Assembly (NCBI GenBank): GCA_022509105.1
Contig: JAFLTV010000002.1
Coordinates: forward strand, 1 to 64,000
Direction: 5' to 3'
DNA: 64,000 nucleotides
DNA from: Muribaculaceae bacterium
GTDB taxonomy: Bacteria > Bacteroidota > Bacteroidia > Bacteroidales > Muribaculaceae
Made by a program: the position numbers and the translations under genes. How positions within the stretch are numbered: position 1 is the stretch's first letter; every line of letters begins with the position of its first letter. The notes under the pieces are model-generated. The model was not told where the DNA came from. It did not search any database and saw nothing but the letters and a program-made list of their open reading frames with translations. Below, one piece after another: positions 8,440 through 18,105 of the stretch.

Positions 8440-9288
8440 TCAGGCTTCGGCCTTTTTTTCATCAGTGGCGGCTGCGGCAGCCTTAGATGATTTTCTGCGG
8501 GGTTTTGCCGGAGCTTCTTTAGTCGGTTCGGGAGCGAGACCTACGAGGGCTCCGTCAACCATGATACGTCCGCAATATTCGCAAACAATCACTTTGCGGT
8601 GCATCTTGATTTCCAGCTGTCGTTGCGGCGGAATTCTGTTGAAGCAGCCTCCGCAGGCATCACGTTGCACAGTTACTATGGCCAGGCCATTGCGGGCATT
8701 CTTGCGTATTCTCTTGAAAGCGGCAAGAGTGTAGTCGTCGATTTTTTGTTCCAGATCTTTTGCTTTTCCACGGATGTTTTCCTCTTCAAGCTTAGTTTCT
8801 GAAACGATAGCATCGAGTTCGCTTTTCTTCTCTTCAAGGATATGACGATTGTCGCTGAGGCCCTCTTTAGCCTTTTCAACTTCTTCATTCTTGATATCTA
8901 CTTTCTCCTTGGCTTCGCGGATATTCTTTTCGGCGAGTTCGATTTCCAGACCTTCGAATTCCTTTTCCTTTTCAAGGAAGGCAAATTCACGGTTGTTTCT
9001 AACGTTGTTGATTTGCTCTTCGTATTTCTCTATCTTGGTTTTGCGCTCGGCAATTTCGCCGGTTTTACGATTGATAAGATCATTAAGGTTTTTAATTTCC
9101 TCCTGATATTTATCAATTCTTGTCTGATATCTCACAATTTCATCTTCAAGGTCTTTCACTTCATGGGGAAGCTCACCGCGAAGAGTCTTGATTCTATCTA
9201 TTTCAGAGAGATAAGTCTGAAGTTGATAGAGATTCTGCAGGCGTTCCTCCACGCTGCGTTCGATGTCGTTCTTCTTTTCAGTTGCCAT
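8440..9288 (-). CDS. Coiled-coil protein with C4 zinc ribbon (DUF164 family)
   Basis: A 282-residue protein. Residues about 10-190 form a long coiled coil rich in Glu and Lys. A C4-type zinc ribbon follows, with CxxC pairs ACGGC and CEYCG roughly 20 residues apart. The C-terminal tail is low-complexity Ala/Lys/Pro. This is the CT398/DUF164-like family widespread in bacteria; it may bind nucleic acid or protein partners, but no activity is established. It lies 18 nt after the Nif3-like gene, a pairing seen in many bacteria, so the two probably form one operon with aspS. Confidence 0.88.
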   Translation of the reverse strand: MATEKKNDIERSVEERLQNLYQLQTYLSEIDRIKTLRGELPHEVKDLEDEIVRYQTRIDKYQEEIKNLNDLINRKTGEIAERKTKIEKYEEQINNVRNNREFAFLEKEKEFEGLEIELAEKNIREAKEKVDIKNEEVEKAKEGLSDNRHILEEKKSELDAIVSETKLEEENIRGKAKDLEQKIDDYTLAAFKRIRKNARNGLAIVTVQRDACGGCFNRIPPQRQLEIKMHRKVIVCEYCGRIMVDGALVGLAPEPTKEAPAKPRRKSSKAAAAATDEKKAEA

Positions 9289-9306
9289 AAGTTGGAAACA
9301 ATATAA

Positions 9307-10092
9307 TTATAGTATTTTTATCGGGTTAGTTTCAGTGTCGGAGAGATAAACCACCAAATCCTGGAAGCTTTCCTTAATCACCCTGTAAATGATATCGCGG
9401 GAACAAAGCTCGCTTTCATAATGGCCAATGTCAGCAATTACAATTTCGTGGCCAAAAGATGTGAAATCGTGATATTTTACATCTCCGGTTACGAGTATAT
9501 CCGCATTTTTATTGACGGCCTCTTCTATTAAGGAAGCGCCGGAGCCTCCACAAACCGCCACTTTTCTTATTACGAGAGCCGGACTTTGGGCAGAGTATCT
9601 CAAAGCCTTGACATTGAACACATCTTTGATTTTTCTCAGGAATTCAATCTTAGGCACGGGAGTGGTAGAGCCGATCACACCTAATCCTGCTTTCACCTCT
9701 CCGGGCAGAGGCTCGAGTACTTCAAGATTCCGAAGTCCGAGCCTCCTGGCAATCTCATGGCTTACGCCGTCCCATGTAGAGTCAAGATTCGTATGGGCCG
9801 AATAGACTGCAATCCCTTTGCGAATACATTCAATTACGATTTGCTGCACGGGATTTTGTCCCGTAAGGTTCTTCAGGCCTTTAAAGATTAAGGGATGATG
9901 GCTGACAATAAGATTACATTCTCTTTGAATGGCTTCCTTAACCACCTCTTCCGTTGCATCAAGACAAAGCAACACCGCCGACACTTCCATCTCCGGGTCG
10001 CCAACTTGCAGCCCGGCATTATCGTAGGATTCCTGGAGGGATCGAGGTGCGAATTTTTCTATGGAATTTGCAATGTCTCTAACTTTTACCAT
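9307..10092 (-). CDS. Nif3-like dinuclear metal-centre protein
   Basis: A 261-residue member of the Nif3/YbgI (DUF34) family. The dinuclear metal site is built by the SHHPLIF block, the SAHTNLD block and the C-terminal IADIGHYESE block. These proteins are hexameric rings; some have been linked to GTP cyclohydrolase-like or hydrolytic roles, but the function is not settled. This copy lacks the roughly 100-residue insertion domain found in many longer homologues. It is transcribed with aspS (19 nt upstream) and the zinc-ribbon gene. Confidence 0.92.
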   Translation of the reverse strand: MVKVRDIANSIEKFAPRSLQESYDNAGLQVGDPEMEVSAVLLCLDATEEVVKEAIQRECNLIVSHHPLIFKGLKNLTGQNPVQQIVIECIRKGIAVYSAHTNLDSTWDGVSHEIARRLGLRNLEVLEPLPGEVKAGLGVIGSTTPVPKIEFLRKIKDVFNVKALRYSAQSPALVIRKVAVCGGSGASLIEEAVNKNADILVTGDVKYHDFTSFGHEIVIADIGHYESELCSRDIIYRVIKESFQDLVVYLSDTETNPIKIL

Positions 10093-10111
10093 TCTCTGTT
10101 TTGTTGAAAAA

Positions 10112-11866
10112 TTATGATAAAGGTTTTAATTCAAGATTAAGTTCATCAAGCTGAGCGGGATCAAGAGGCGATGGAGATTCGTTCATCACGTCTCTTCCGG
10201 AATTGTTTTTCGGGAAAGCGATTACATCACGAATAGAATCAAGGCCGGCAAGAATAGAGACAAAGCGGTCGAAGCCTAAAGCGAGGCCGCCATGAGGAGG
10301 CGCGCCATAACTGAAAGCTTCCATCAGGAACCCGAATTGTTCCTTAGCTTTTTCAGGAGTGAACCCGAGCAATTCAAACATTTGGTTTTGAAGCCCGGCT
10401 TCATGGATTCTTATTGAACCGCCTCCCAATTCATTGCCGTTGACCACGATATCATAGGCAGTGGCTCTCACATTTCCTGTATCAGTCTTGAGTTTGGATA
10501 TGTCTTCAGGGTTTGGAGATGTGAAAGGATGGTGCATCGCATAATATCTCTGCGTTTCTTCATCCCATTCGAAGAGCGGGAAATCAATCACCCATAGAGG
10601 AGCGAAAACGTTCTTGTCTCGCAATCCGAGCCGGTTGCCCATCTCAAGGCGCAATTCGCAAAGTTGTTTGCGGGTCTTCATGGTCTCTCCGGTCATCACC
10701 AGAAGGAGGTCGCCGGGATTTGCATGCATCCTTTCAGCCCATTTCTTAAGATCCTCTTCTGAATAGAATTTACCCACAGAACTTTTTATAGATCCGTCGT
10801 TGTCAATTTTCACCCAGATGAGGCCTTTGGCGCCAATTTGAGGACGCTTCACAAACTCTGTGAGCTCGTCGATTTGTTTTCTGGAATAACCGGCACAACC
10901 CGGGACAGTTATTCCTATAACTATTTCTGCATCATCAGCCACAGCAAATCCTTTTCCTTTGGCGAGGTCGGTTATGTCGGTAAATTCCATTCCGAAACGA
11001 ATGTCGGGTTTGTCGCTGCCGAATCTTTCCATAGCCTCCTTCCATGTGAGACGCGGGAACGGTTCGGGGAAATCAATTCCTTTCACATATTTGAAAATAT
11101 GTTTTACAAGACCTTCAAACATTTCGATTACATCCTCCTGCTCCACGAAACTCATTTCACAGTCGATCTGAGTGAATTCCGGCTGACGGTCTGCCCGGAG
11201 GTCTTCGTCGCGGAAACATTTTGCAATCTGGAAGTAACGGTCGAAACCGCTGACCATAAGCAATTGCTTGAAAAGCTGAGGGCTTTGTGGCAATGCATAG
11301 AATTCTCCGGGGTTCATTCTTGAGGGCACCACGAAGTCGCGTGCGCCTTCCGGAGTGGATTTCACTAAAATCGGGGTTTCAATCTCAAGGAAACCATTGG
11401 CATCGAGATATCTGCGAATCTCAAAAGCCATTTTATGGCGAAGTTCAAGATTCTTTCTCACTGTCGGACGACGCAGGTCGAGATAGCGATATTTCATTCT
11501 CAAGTCGTCTCCTCCGTCAGAATTGTCTTCGATTGTGAAGGGAGGGATATTGCTTTTGTTAAGAATTTCCAGGCCGTCAGCGATTATTTCTATATCGCCG
11601 GTGGGTATATTTTTATTTTTATTTGATCTTTCTTCCACTTTACCCGTGATTTGCACCACGAATTCCCTTCCGAGCTCATTGGCTTTTTCAAAAAGGGGAT
11701 TATTTACTGCAGAATTAAACACCACTTGTGTCACTCCATATCTGTCGCGGAGATCCACGAATGTCATACCACCCATCTTACGGCTCTTCTGAACCCATCC
11801 GGCAATCTTTACATCCTTGCCTTTATCCTCGAGGCGAAGCTCGCCACATGTTTTGTCTCTATACAT
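10112..11866 (-). CDS. aspS: Aspartyl-tRNA synthetase
   Basis: A full-length bacterial-type class II synthetase of 584 residues that charges tRNA-Asp. The N-terminal OB-fold anticodon-binding domain spans about 1-110. Catalytic motif 2 lies around [16 protein letters not shown], and motif 3 is GLALGFDRF near 525-533. The GAD insertion domain lies between, around 290-420. It starts an operon with the Nif3-like and zinc-ribbon genes. A -7 element lies 37 nt upstream of the start codon. Confidence 0.97.
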   Translation of the reverse strand: MYRDKTCGELRLEDKGKDVKIAGWVQKSRKMGGMTFVDLRDRYGVTQVVFNSAVNNPLFEKANELGREFVVQITGKVEERSNKNKNIPTGDIEIIADGLEILNKSNIPPFTIEDNSDGGDDLRMKYRYLDLRRPTVRKNLELRHKMAFEIRRYLDANGFLEIETPILVKSTPEGARDFVVPSRMNPGEFYALPQSPQLFKQLLMVSGFDRYFQIAKCFRDEDLRADRQPEFTQIDCEMSFVEQEDVIEMFEGLVKHIFKYVKGIDFPEPFPRLTWKEAMERFGSDKPDIRFGMEFTDITDLAKGKGFAVADDAEIVIGITVPGCAGYSRKQIDELTEFVKRPQIGAKGLIWVKIDNDGSIKSSVGKFYSEEDLKKWAERMHANPGDLLLVMTGETMKTRKQLCELRLEMGNRLGLRDKNVFAPLWVIDFPLFEWDEETQRYYAMHHPFTSPNPEDISKLKTDTGNVRATAYDIVVNGNELGGGSIRIHEAGLQNQMFELLGFTPEKAKEQFGFLMEAFSYGAPPHGGLALGFDRFVSILAGLDSIRDVIAFPKNNSGRDVMNESPSPLDPAQLDELNLELKPLS

Positions 11867-11903
11867 AATTCCGGTTTATAAGGACAGATTTCCTTTTATC
11901 ATG

Positions 11904-11911
11904 CAAATTTA
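11904..11911 (-). promoter_or_regulatory. -7 element of the aspS operon
   Basis: The minus strand reads TAAATTTG here, a full match to the -7 consensus, giving a leader of about 30 nt. No clear TTTG is present at the -33 position. Confidence 0.45.
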
Positions 11912-11951
11912 ATTATAAAATGGCTATCAGTTATGAATATAATTCAATTTT

Positions 11952-12914
11952 TTACTTAATGAAGGTCTCGAGAGCTTCAAAATCACCATGAGGTATGATT
12001 TTGACGTTGTGGCAGGAGGCGGGAAGAAGCACTGTTTCCCCCTTATGGATCCTTTTAGATTCGTTTCCGGCAACCAAGTCTGCCTCACCGTTAATTGCCA
12101 TGATGATGACAAAAGTGTCCCATTCGGAATAATCCCTCATAACCTCATCAGTGACTGTCCAATGATTCACAATGAAACGCGGATCGGACACAAGATTCAC
12201 CGGTTGACCTTTTTTAGGCGTATATTCTATTTTCCCCGGGTTCACATCCTCGAAATTTAAAGCTTCAAAGGCTTCTTCATGATGAAGTGCACGCGGCTTT
12301 CCATCCACGCCCAAACGGCCGTAATCGAAAAGCCGATAGGTTATGTCGGAACATTGTTGAATTTCAGCAAGGAGCACTCCTTTTCCTATGGAATGAATTC
12401 TTCCGGCCGGTATCATGAAAGAGTCTCCCTTTTTCACATTGATATAATTGATATAATCAGTGATTTTTTCGCTGCAAATCTTCTCGCTGTATTCTTCTCT
12501 GGAGATTTTGTTGTTTAATCCGAAAACAATTTTTGCGTTTTCAGTCGCTTCCAGAATGTGCCACATTTCGGATTTTCCGGATGATGCTCCCCGGGCTTTT
12601 GCTAATGAATCGTCAGGATGCACCTGAATGGAAAGATCGCCGGCTGCATCTATAAACTTTATCAGCAAAGGGAATGAATTCCCGAATTTAAGATAGTTCT
12701 TTTTCCCTAAAAGCGCGGCGCCATACCGGTCGATCAATTCAGATATAGTAAGGTCTTTGTCGGGGCCTTCGGCCACAACAGATTCAGAACCTCTAAGGCC
12801 TGAGATCTCCCAGCTTTCACCTATGTCATTTCGGTCGACCTCAAGGCCTTTGAGCTCTTTTATTTTTTCGCCGCCCCAAATGACGCTCTTAAGAATCGGT
12901 TTAAAAACCCACAT
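11952..12914 (-). CDS. manA: Mannose-6-phosphate isomerase, class I
   Basis: A 320-residue cupin-type isomerase that interconverts mannose-6-phosphate and fructose-6-phosphate, feeding GDP-mannose synthesis or mannose use. The metal ligands sit in QVHPDD (97-102), EMWH (116-119) and the downstream GRIHSIGKG loop, which also carries the catalytic region. Length fits the short bacterial form. It is a single gene, separated from aspS by 85 nt. No sugar-use genes adjoin it, so a housekeeping glycan role is likelier than catabolism. Confidence 0.93.
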   Translation of the reverse strand: MWVFKPILKSVIWGGEKIKELKGLEVDRNDIGESWEISGLRGSESVVAEGPDKDLTISELIDRYGAALLGKKNYLKFGNSFPLLIKFIDAAGDLSIQVHPDDSLAKARGASSGKSEMWHILEATENAKIVFGLNNKISREEYSEKICSEKITDYINYINVKKGDSFMIPAGRIHSIGKGVLLAEIQQCSDITYRLFDYGRLGVDGKPRALHHEEAFEALNFEDVNPGKIEYTPKKGQPVNLVSDPRFIVNHWTVTDEVMRDYSEWDTFVIIMAINGEADLVAGNESKRIHKGETVLLPASCHNVKIIPHGDFEALETFIK

Positions 12915-13030
12915 TATTGTTAAAAAATATTTATTTTTAATCTAAAAAGGAGTTTCTGTGTTTTAACATTAAAGAAGCTGATAAAGACAGCAACTTAGAA
13001 AACAAAGCAACTATTAAAAACAACAAAATT

Positions 13031-13267
13031 ATGAACGACAGATTATCATACGAAGACAAAAAAGAGCTTCCGGACAGCGTTTTCGGATTGCCGGAAAGAA
13101 GAGAATATCCGATGCCGGATGCAGCACACGTAAGGGCTGCAGAAGCATATTTCAGATATTGTCCTGAAGATTTGAAGCCTGAATTGGCAAGGGCTATATT
13201 ACGTTTTGCTAATGAGTACGGTGTTGATGTTGAAAGTCCTACAGTGCTTTCATACGCCGAAGAATAA
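13031..13267 (+). CDS. Small 78-residue protein, phage-protein-like motif
   Basis: A short acidic protein. Its centre (FGLPERREYPMPDAAHVRAA) resembles a motif of small phage head-associated proteins of the DUF6582 kind, where a [FL]-P-x-x-R-x-Y-P-[IM]-x-D-x-x-H-x-R pattern recurs. This resemblance is from memory and not searched. No other phage gene is nearby. It is preceded by a leader of about 100 nt and faces the S41 peptidase gene. Ordinary codon composition and a well-placed start support a real gene. Confidence 0.6.
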   Translation: MNDRLSYEDKKELPDSVFGLPERREYPMPDAAHVRAAEAYFRYCPEDLKPELARAILRFANEYGVDVESPTVLSYAEE

Positions 13268-13287
13268 ATAAAATTCATTGTCGAAAT

Positions 13288-14349
13288 TTAATTGTCCTGC
13301 TCTCCTTCCTCGTCCGGGAAGGGGAGCGGATTGTCTTTAAGCATATCAATAGCAAAATCAAGTATCGCATCGCGCCCTTCTGCAAGCTCTTCCTGAGGAG
13401 AGTGAACCTCGCAACCAGGAGAGGGATCTATTCCGTTTTCAATACACTTCAAGTCGGCATCCAAAAGAGGGCATGCTGAAAACCTTACTCCCCATCCGTT
13501 GGGCATTTCAGATGTGAAGGGCATTCCGCCGCCTCCTCCGGTTTTAGCTCCTACAATAGTGACATTGGGCAAATTTTTCATGACAGCCACAAAACTATTG
13601 GCAGCCGAGAAACAAGAACGGTTGGTCAGGACCACGATAGGGCCGTCCCATTTTATATGCCAGTCTTCAGCCGGTTTATAGGTGATCGGATAAGGTTCGG
13701 AGAAATCCGAGTGGCCCGGACCGGTCTTATGCTGAATATAGGCTCCTGTGATTTCCTTATCGATAAATCTGCCGACAAGAGTATTAATATTTGTGAGCAT
13801 GCCTCCGCCGTTGTCCCTGATATCGATAATCAGACCGCGGCTGTTATAAAGAATGGCCAATATATAATCCAGAGAGGTTTCGCTAATCACAGAAGAGAAT
13901 GAGGGATAATACATATATGCAATCTCTCCGGGAAGCTGTTTATACAGGATTCCGCTTGTAGACAGCCAGTTGAAATCAAGATAGTATTCTTCCAATGTGC
14001 GAAGGTTGAAATCCTGAGGATAGTCGGTCCACCATGCCCGGTAATAACTTGTGGCGAAACGTGATGTCAGGTTGACATGGCCGTCTTCAAGCTCATCAAG
14101 CAATTGCGAACAGATAAAGAAAAGCTCGATAAAAGAAGTTTCCGGAGTGATCGATTCACGGTATTTGGCTACAGTTGCCTTCCAGTCGATTCCTTTGTCT
14201 TCCAGGAAACAATAATGAGTGTCGATAATATCAGCCAAAGCGTCGAAATTCCCGAGATTTGTGTCGCTATAATCGGGAGAATCATGACAAGAAGCCATGA
14301 AAAGAGAGTTGAGGGCCGTTATAATTGATATTAATAAAAAATTTCTCAT
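13288..14349 (-). CDS. S41-family peptidase, lipoprotein
   Basis: A 353-residue C-terminal-processing-type peptidase. The lipobox Cys is residue 21 (MASC), so it is probably attached to an envelope membrane. The S41 core shows GLIIDIRDNGGG, then NRSCFSAANSF with the candidate nucleophile Ser, then GAKTGGGGG carrying the candidate Lys. No PDZ domain is evident between the N-terminal helical cap and the core, as in the compact tricorn-like S41 forms common in Bacteroidetes. It lies 10 nt after the outer-membrane-like gene that precedes it, suggesting co-transcription. Confidence 0.88.
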   Translation of the reverse strand: MRNFLLISIITALNSLFMASCHDSPDYSDTNLGNFDALADIIDTHYCFLEDKGIDWKATVAKYRESITPETSFIELFFICSQLLDELEDGHVNLTSRFATSYYRAWWTDYPQDFNLRTLEEYYLDFNWLSTSGILYKQLPGEIAYMYYPSFSSVISETSLDYILAILYNSRGLIIDIRDNGGGMLTNINTLVGRFIDKEITGAYIQHKTGPGHSDFSEPYPITYKPAEDWHIKWDGPIVVLTNRSCFSAANSFVAVMKNLPNVTIVGAKTGGGGGMPFTSEMPNGWGVRFSACPLLDADLKCIENGIDPSPGCEVHSPQEELAEGRDAILDFAIDMLKDNPLPFPDEEGEQDN

Positions 14350-14359
14350 TTTTCAGTTA

Positions 14360-15253
14360 TCAATAGATAGCATATATTTTATTTTCGGGGAGAGTTTTAG
14401 GTTTGTTTTTAAGTCCGATACCTCCGGGCACAACTCCGATTACGAAGGAATTTGTGACAACCTTTGTATTTAAATTATTGGCCCATTGGTTGTAGGCATA
14501 GATTCTATAACCCAGAGACATGGCTGTCCGGCCGAAATCAAGGGTGAAAGAGAGAAGATTGTCTATTCTGAAATTGTTTCCCCACCAGCCGGGATGCACT
14601 AATCCTTTACGGTTGCCTAAATATATTTCATAATAAGTCTCGCCATATTCGGCAGAAAAGAAGACTCCTAAAGAGGGGATTTGGATTCTGTCGGAAACTA
14701 AAATCGGAAGCCTTCCGATGCGGAAGGATTTTGACAGAGAGGCAGAAATGTCGAGGGAGAGATTGGCAATTGTCTCAACCGGATTATTGCTGTTTCTCAA
14801 CAGATAATAGAGTCCTCCGGCAATTTGGACTGCACCTCCGGCAGAAACCTGAATGTCGCAGGGAAGTTTGGTTCTCCATTCCATTCCCCAGGAAAAATCG
14901 AAAAACATTCCGATCATAGAGGCTGTTTTTGCCGGATTCATTAAGGAACTTAAATTGGCGTCACCTTTGAAGTTCATGACGGCATGTTGCGGGTTAAAAG
15001 GAAGAGCCTTGGTCCAGAAACCGGATACTCCTATGTTTTTCCCCGTGTATTTCAATGGAGACAGATAAGTTGCCAACACCGATGAACCGCCTATTTCTAC
15101 GGAATAATAACCCGTGACGGGTCTTGACTCCACAGAATCAACGTATTCCTCTGCTTCAGCGATTTCCACCACCTCTACAATTTCTTGCGCCTGAGAATCT
15201 ATGGTTGCAAGAAACAGGGAGAGAAATAAAATCAGGTATATATTTTTTTTCAT
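14360..15253 (-). CDS. Outer-membrane-like protein of unknown function
   Basis: A 297-residue protein from the MKKNIYL start. That start gives a signal peptide ending at SQAQ and lies 4 nt after the topoisomerase stop; the longer frame would run 66 nt into that gene. The mature part has an acidic stretch (EVVEIAEAEEYVDS) followed by alternating beta-strand-like sequence rich in Gly, Tyr and Trp, consistent with a small beta-barrel. It may belong to the DUF3316-type Bacteroidales proteins, but I cannot confirm this. Confidence 0.75.
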   Translation of the reverse strand: MKKNIYLILFLSLFLATIDSQAQEIVEVVEIAEAEEYVDSVESRPVTGYYSVEIGGSSVLATYLSPLKYTGKNIGVSGFWTKALPFNPQHAVMNFKGDANLSSLMNPAKTASMIGMFFDFSWGMEWRTKLPCDIQVSAGGAVQIAGGLYYLLRNSNNPVETIANLSLDISASLSKSFRIGRLPILVSDRIQIPSLGVFFSAEYGETYYEIYLGNRKGLVHPGWWGNNFRIDNLLSFTLDFGRTAMSLGYRIYAYNQWANNLNTKVVTNSFVIGVVPGGIGLKNKPKTLPENKIYAIY

Positions 15254-15257
15254 CAGA

Positions 15258-17942
15258 CTAAGATTCGGATTGCTCTTCATTTTTTTCATTTTCGAAATCA
15301 AAGAGCTCTCCCTGCACAATTTTGGGTTTGGAAGTTTCTTCCTCCTCGTCGTCCGGCATCTCGATTGAAGCTATTTCCACCGGCTCAGGCTCAGGGAATC
15401 TTAATGGTTCAAGCTCTTTTATTTCTGCGATATTAAAAGTGCTTATTCTCTTTCCCTTCGCTTTGAATCCTTTTACGGCAATGAATTCTTCAGCATCTAT
15501 TTCAATTGATGGACGGACAGAGTCTGCCCCTCCGAACGTAAGTTTCAGACGCGGATAATAAGTATCTGTCAAAAGGATGATTTTTGATGACTCATCATTA
15601 CCTACAAATCTTTGAGGCTTGGCTGAGTTTTCAAATTTAAATCTCTTGAGATATGGGAATCCTAACCCGGAATCAAAGAAAGCGAGAGTCCAGACTTTAT
15701 GAGGGTCGAACTTTTCAATTTTCAGAATATTGTCGTTATAATGATTAGCATCGGAATAAGATGTGGTGTAAAACTCCCCGTCTTTTGTTATGACCAGAAT
15801 GAGGTCATTGCCCTGGAAAACACCGAGACGTTCTCCACGTCCGTCATAATTAAGGCGTAAGACGTCTTTGTCAAACCAGACTTCCCGGCCGCCCAGGGTG
15901 CTTGAGCCTTTCTCAATGAGTTTGACGTCTTTAACCTGATATTTCGTTACGAGATTGCCCAGAGCATCCTTGCCTTTAATGTCGAGCTCGGCAAAATTGA
16001 CAATAACGTCTTTGGCTCTCGGGCGCCGTCCGGTTTCATTGGGTTCATCTTTAAGATCCACCTTCACCACCTCGGCTTCGCCGTTGGCATTGCATGTGAG
16101 CCATTCTATTCTGGAGTCGGGAGCGCCTTTTGTGAGGTTATATTCCTTTTCTCGGGTCAGGCCTGTGATGAAACAACGTTTCTTATATGAATAACCCATA
16201 GGTTTTCCCTCGTCATCCTTGCTGCCCGGCTTCCCATTGCGATAGATGATATTATAGATTGTGCGCTTGTCTCCTTTTTTGAAAAGTCCGATATGAATGA
16301 TTTTTTTGCCCACATATAGCTTCTCCTGCACTTTAACAAGCTTATAGGTGCCATCTTTGTAAATAATGATAATATCGTCGATATCGGAGCAAGAGAAAAG
16401 GAATTCACCCTCTTTGAGGCCTGTGCCCACAAATCCTCCGGTTTTGTCGAAATATAGCCGCTTGTTTGCCTCCGCCACTTTTGTGGCTTCAATGGAGTCA
16501 AACCCTCGGATCACGGTGTGACGCGGGAAATTATCACCGTATTTTTCTTTCAGATGAGCATACCATCCGATGGTGTAATCCACGATATGTTCGATATTCT
16601 CCGAGATTTTTTCTATTTCGGATTCCAGGTCGGCAATTCGTTTGTCGGCTTTCTCGGAATTGAATTTCAAGATTCTCCCCATTTTAATTTCCCACAGCCT
16701 GATAAGGTCTTCCTCTTTCAGAGGGCGATAAAACCGAGGCTTGTAAGGTTCGAGCCGTTTGTCGACATGGGCTATTGCCTCCTCCATTGAAGCGGCTTCT
16801 TCCACTTCCTTATCTTTATAGATTCTTTCTGTGATGAAAATTTTTTCAAGCGACAGGTATAGCTGAGCCTCTTTCGCTTCTTGCAGTTTTATTTCAAGCT
16901 CTCTTTTGAGAAGGTCTTGGGTGCGGTCTACGGAATATTTCAGAAGCTGGCTGACAGAAAGGAATTGAGGCTTCTTATCAACAATCACGCAACAGTTCGG
17001 TGAAATGCTGACCTCACAATCTGTGAAAGCATACAAGGCATCGATAGCCTTATCGGAAGATGTGCCGGGAAGAAGATGCACAAGAATTTCAGCTGTAGCC
17101 GACGTGTTGTCATCGACTTTCCGGATTTTGATTTTCCCTTTTTCCATTGCCGAGAGGATAGAGGTGATGAGGGTGGCAGTGGTTTTTCCAAAGGGAATCT
17201 CCGTTATGGCTAAAGTTTTATTATCGATTTTCTCTATTTTAGCCCTGACTTTGATATTTCCGCCACGAGCTCCGTCGTTATAACGCGAAGCGTCAATCAT
17301 GCCCCCGGTCTGAAAATCGGGAAGAAGCTGGAAAGGCTCGTTTTTCAGATATGCAATCGCTGCATCTGCGATTTCATTGAAGTTGTGAGGAAGAATCTTT
17401 GAAGAGAGTCCGACAGCGATACCTTCCACACCTTGAGAAAGTAGGAGAGGGAATTTAACGGGGAGAGTAACCGGCTCCCTTTTCCTGCCGTCGTAAGAAA
17501 GGGTCCATTCCGTGATTTTAGGATTGAATACGGTCTCCAAAGCGAACTCTGAGAGACGAGCCTCAATATAACGGGGAGCCGCTGCCGAGTCTCCGGTGAG
17601 AATGTTTCCCCAGTTGCCCTGAGTGTCGATAAGTAGGTCTTTTTGGCCCAATTGCACTAGAGCATCACCGATTGAAGCGTCGCCGTGTGGGTGATATTGC
17701 ATAGTATTGCCCACGATATTCGCAACCTTGTTGAAGCGACCGTCGTCGAGGGTCTGCATGGAATGGAGAATGCGACGTTGCACAGGCTTAAGCCCATCTT
17801 CTATATGAGGAACGGCACGTTCGAGAATCACATAGCTTGCATATTCCAGATACCAATTACGGAACATGCCGGACAACACCGTTTTCTTTTGATTATTATC
17901 GGGGGAATATCCTGATTGTGTTTTTTCTATATCTTCTTCCAT
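15258..17942 (-). CDS. Type IIA topoisomerase subunit A (ParC/GyrA family)
   Basis: An 894-residue subunit that cuts and rejoins DNA. The catalytic Tyr lies in AAAPRYIEAR near residue 122, after the conserved HPHGDAS block. The breakage-reunion domain spans about 25-460, with a coiled-coil gate near 430-470, and a beta-pinwheel-like C-terminal region follows to a highly acidic tail. The pinwheel lacks an obvious GyrA-box, and the N-terminus and length fit the topoisomerase IV-type A subunit of Bacteroidetes better than GyrA. No B subunit is in the window. Confidence 0.9.
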   Translation of the reverse strand: MEEDIEKTQSGYSPDNNQKKTVLSGMFRNWYLEYASYVILERAVPHIEDGLKPVQRRILHSMQTLDDGRFNKVANIVGNTMQYHPHGDASIGDALVQLGQKDLLIDTQGNWGNILTGDSAAAPRYIEARLSEFALETVFNPKITEWTLSYDGRKREPVTLPVKFPLLLSQGVEGIAVGLSSKILPHNFNEIADAAIAYLKNEPFQLLPDFQTGGMIDASRYNDGARGGNIKVRAKIEKIDNKTLAITEIPFGKTTATLITSILSAMEKGKIKIRKVDDNTSATAEILVHLLPGTSSDKAIDALYAFTDCEVSISPNCCVIVDKKPQFLSVSQLLKYSVDRTQDLLKRELEIKLQEAKEAQLYLSLEKIFITERIYKDKEVEEAASMEEAIAHVDKRLEPYKPRFYRPLKEEDLIRLWEIKMGRILKFNSEKADKRIADLESEIEKISENIEHIVDYTIGWYAHLKEKYGDNFPRHTVIRGFDSIEATKVAEANKRLYFDKTGGFVGTGLKEGEFLFSCSDIDDIIIIYKDGTYKLVKVQEKLYVGKKIIHIGLFKKGDKRTIYNIIYRNGKPGSKDDEGKPMGYSYKKRCFITGLTREKEYNLTKGAPDSRIEWLTCNANGEAEVVKVDLKDEPNETGRRPRAKDVIVNFAELDIKGKDALGNLVTKYQVKDVKLIEKGSSTLGGREVWFDKDVLRLNYDGRGERLGVFQGNDLILVITKDGEFYTTSYSDANHYNDNILKIEKFDPHKVWTLAFFDSGLGFPYLKRFKFENSAKPQRFVGNDESSKIILLTDTYYPRLKLTFGGADSVRPSIEIDAEEFIAVKGFKAKGKRISTFNIAEIKELEPLRFPEPEPVEIASIEMPDDEEEETSKPKIVQGELFDFENEKNEEQSES

Positions 17943-18093
17943 TAGGCCAAAAGCAGGGAATTTTTTGTAAAGATAAAAATTTATAGGTTTATCTAAAAGA
18001 AATTTGTTGATTTTATGTGGCTTCAGCTCCTATTTTAGAGATAATAATAAGTCATAGGAAGGAAAGGAGGGATGAAAATTAACGATTATTTGT

Positions 18094-18101
18094 TAATTTT
18101 G
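18094..18101 (+). promoter_or_regulatory. -7 element 4 nt before a start codon
   Basis: TAATTTTG is followed by 4 nt (CTAT) and then ATG at 18106. If this is the promoter, the mRNA begins at or next to the start codon. No TTTG lies at the -33 distance. Confidence 0.5.
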
Positions 18102-18105
18102 CTAT

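Noticed and set aside
8842..9306. 154-residue plus-strand frame
   Set aside because: It is antisense to the coiled-coil region of the zinc-ribbon protein and is Phe/Leu-rich, as expected from the complement of Glu/Lys codons.
10838..11323. 161-residue plus-strand frame
   Set aside because: It lies entirely antisense to aspS, which is complete and conserved.
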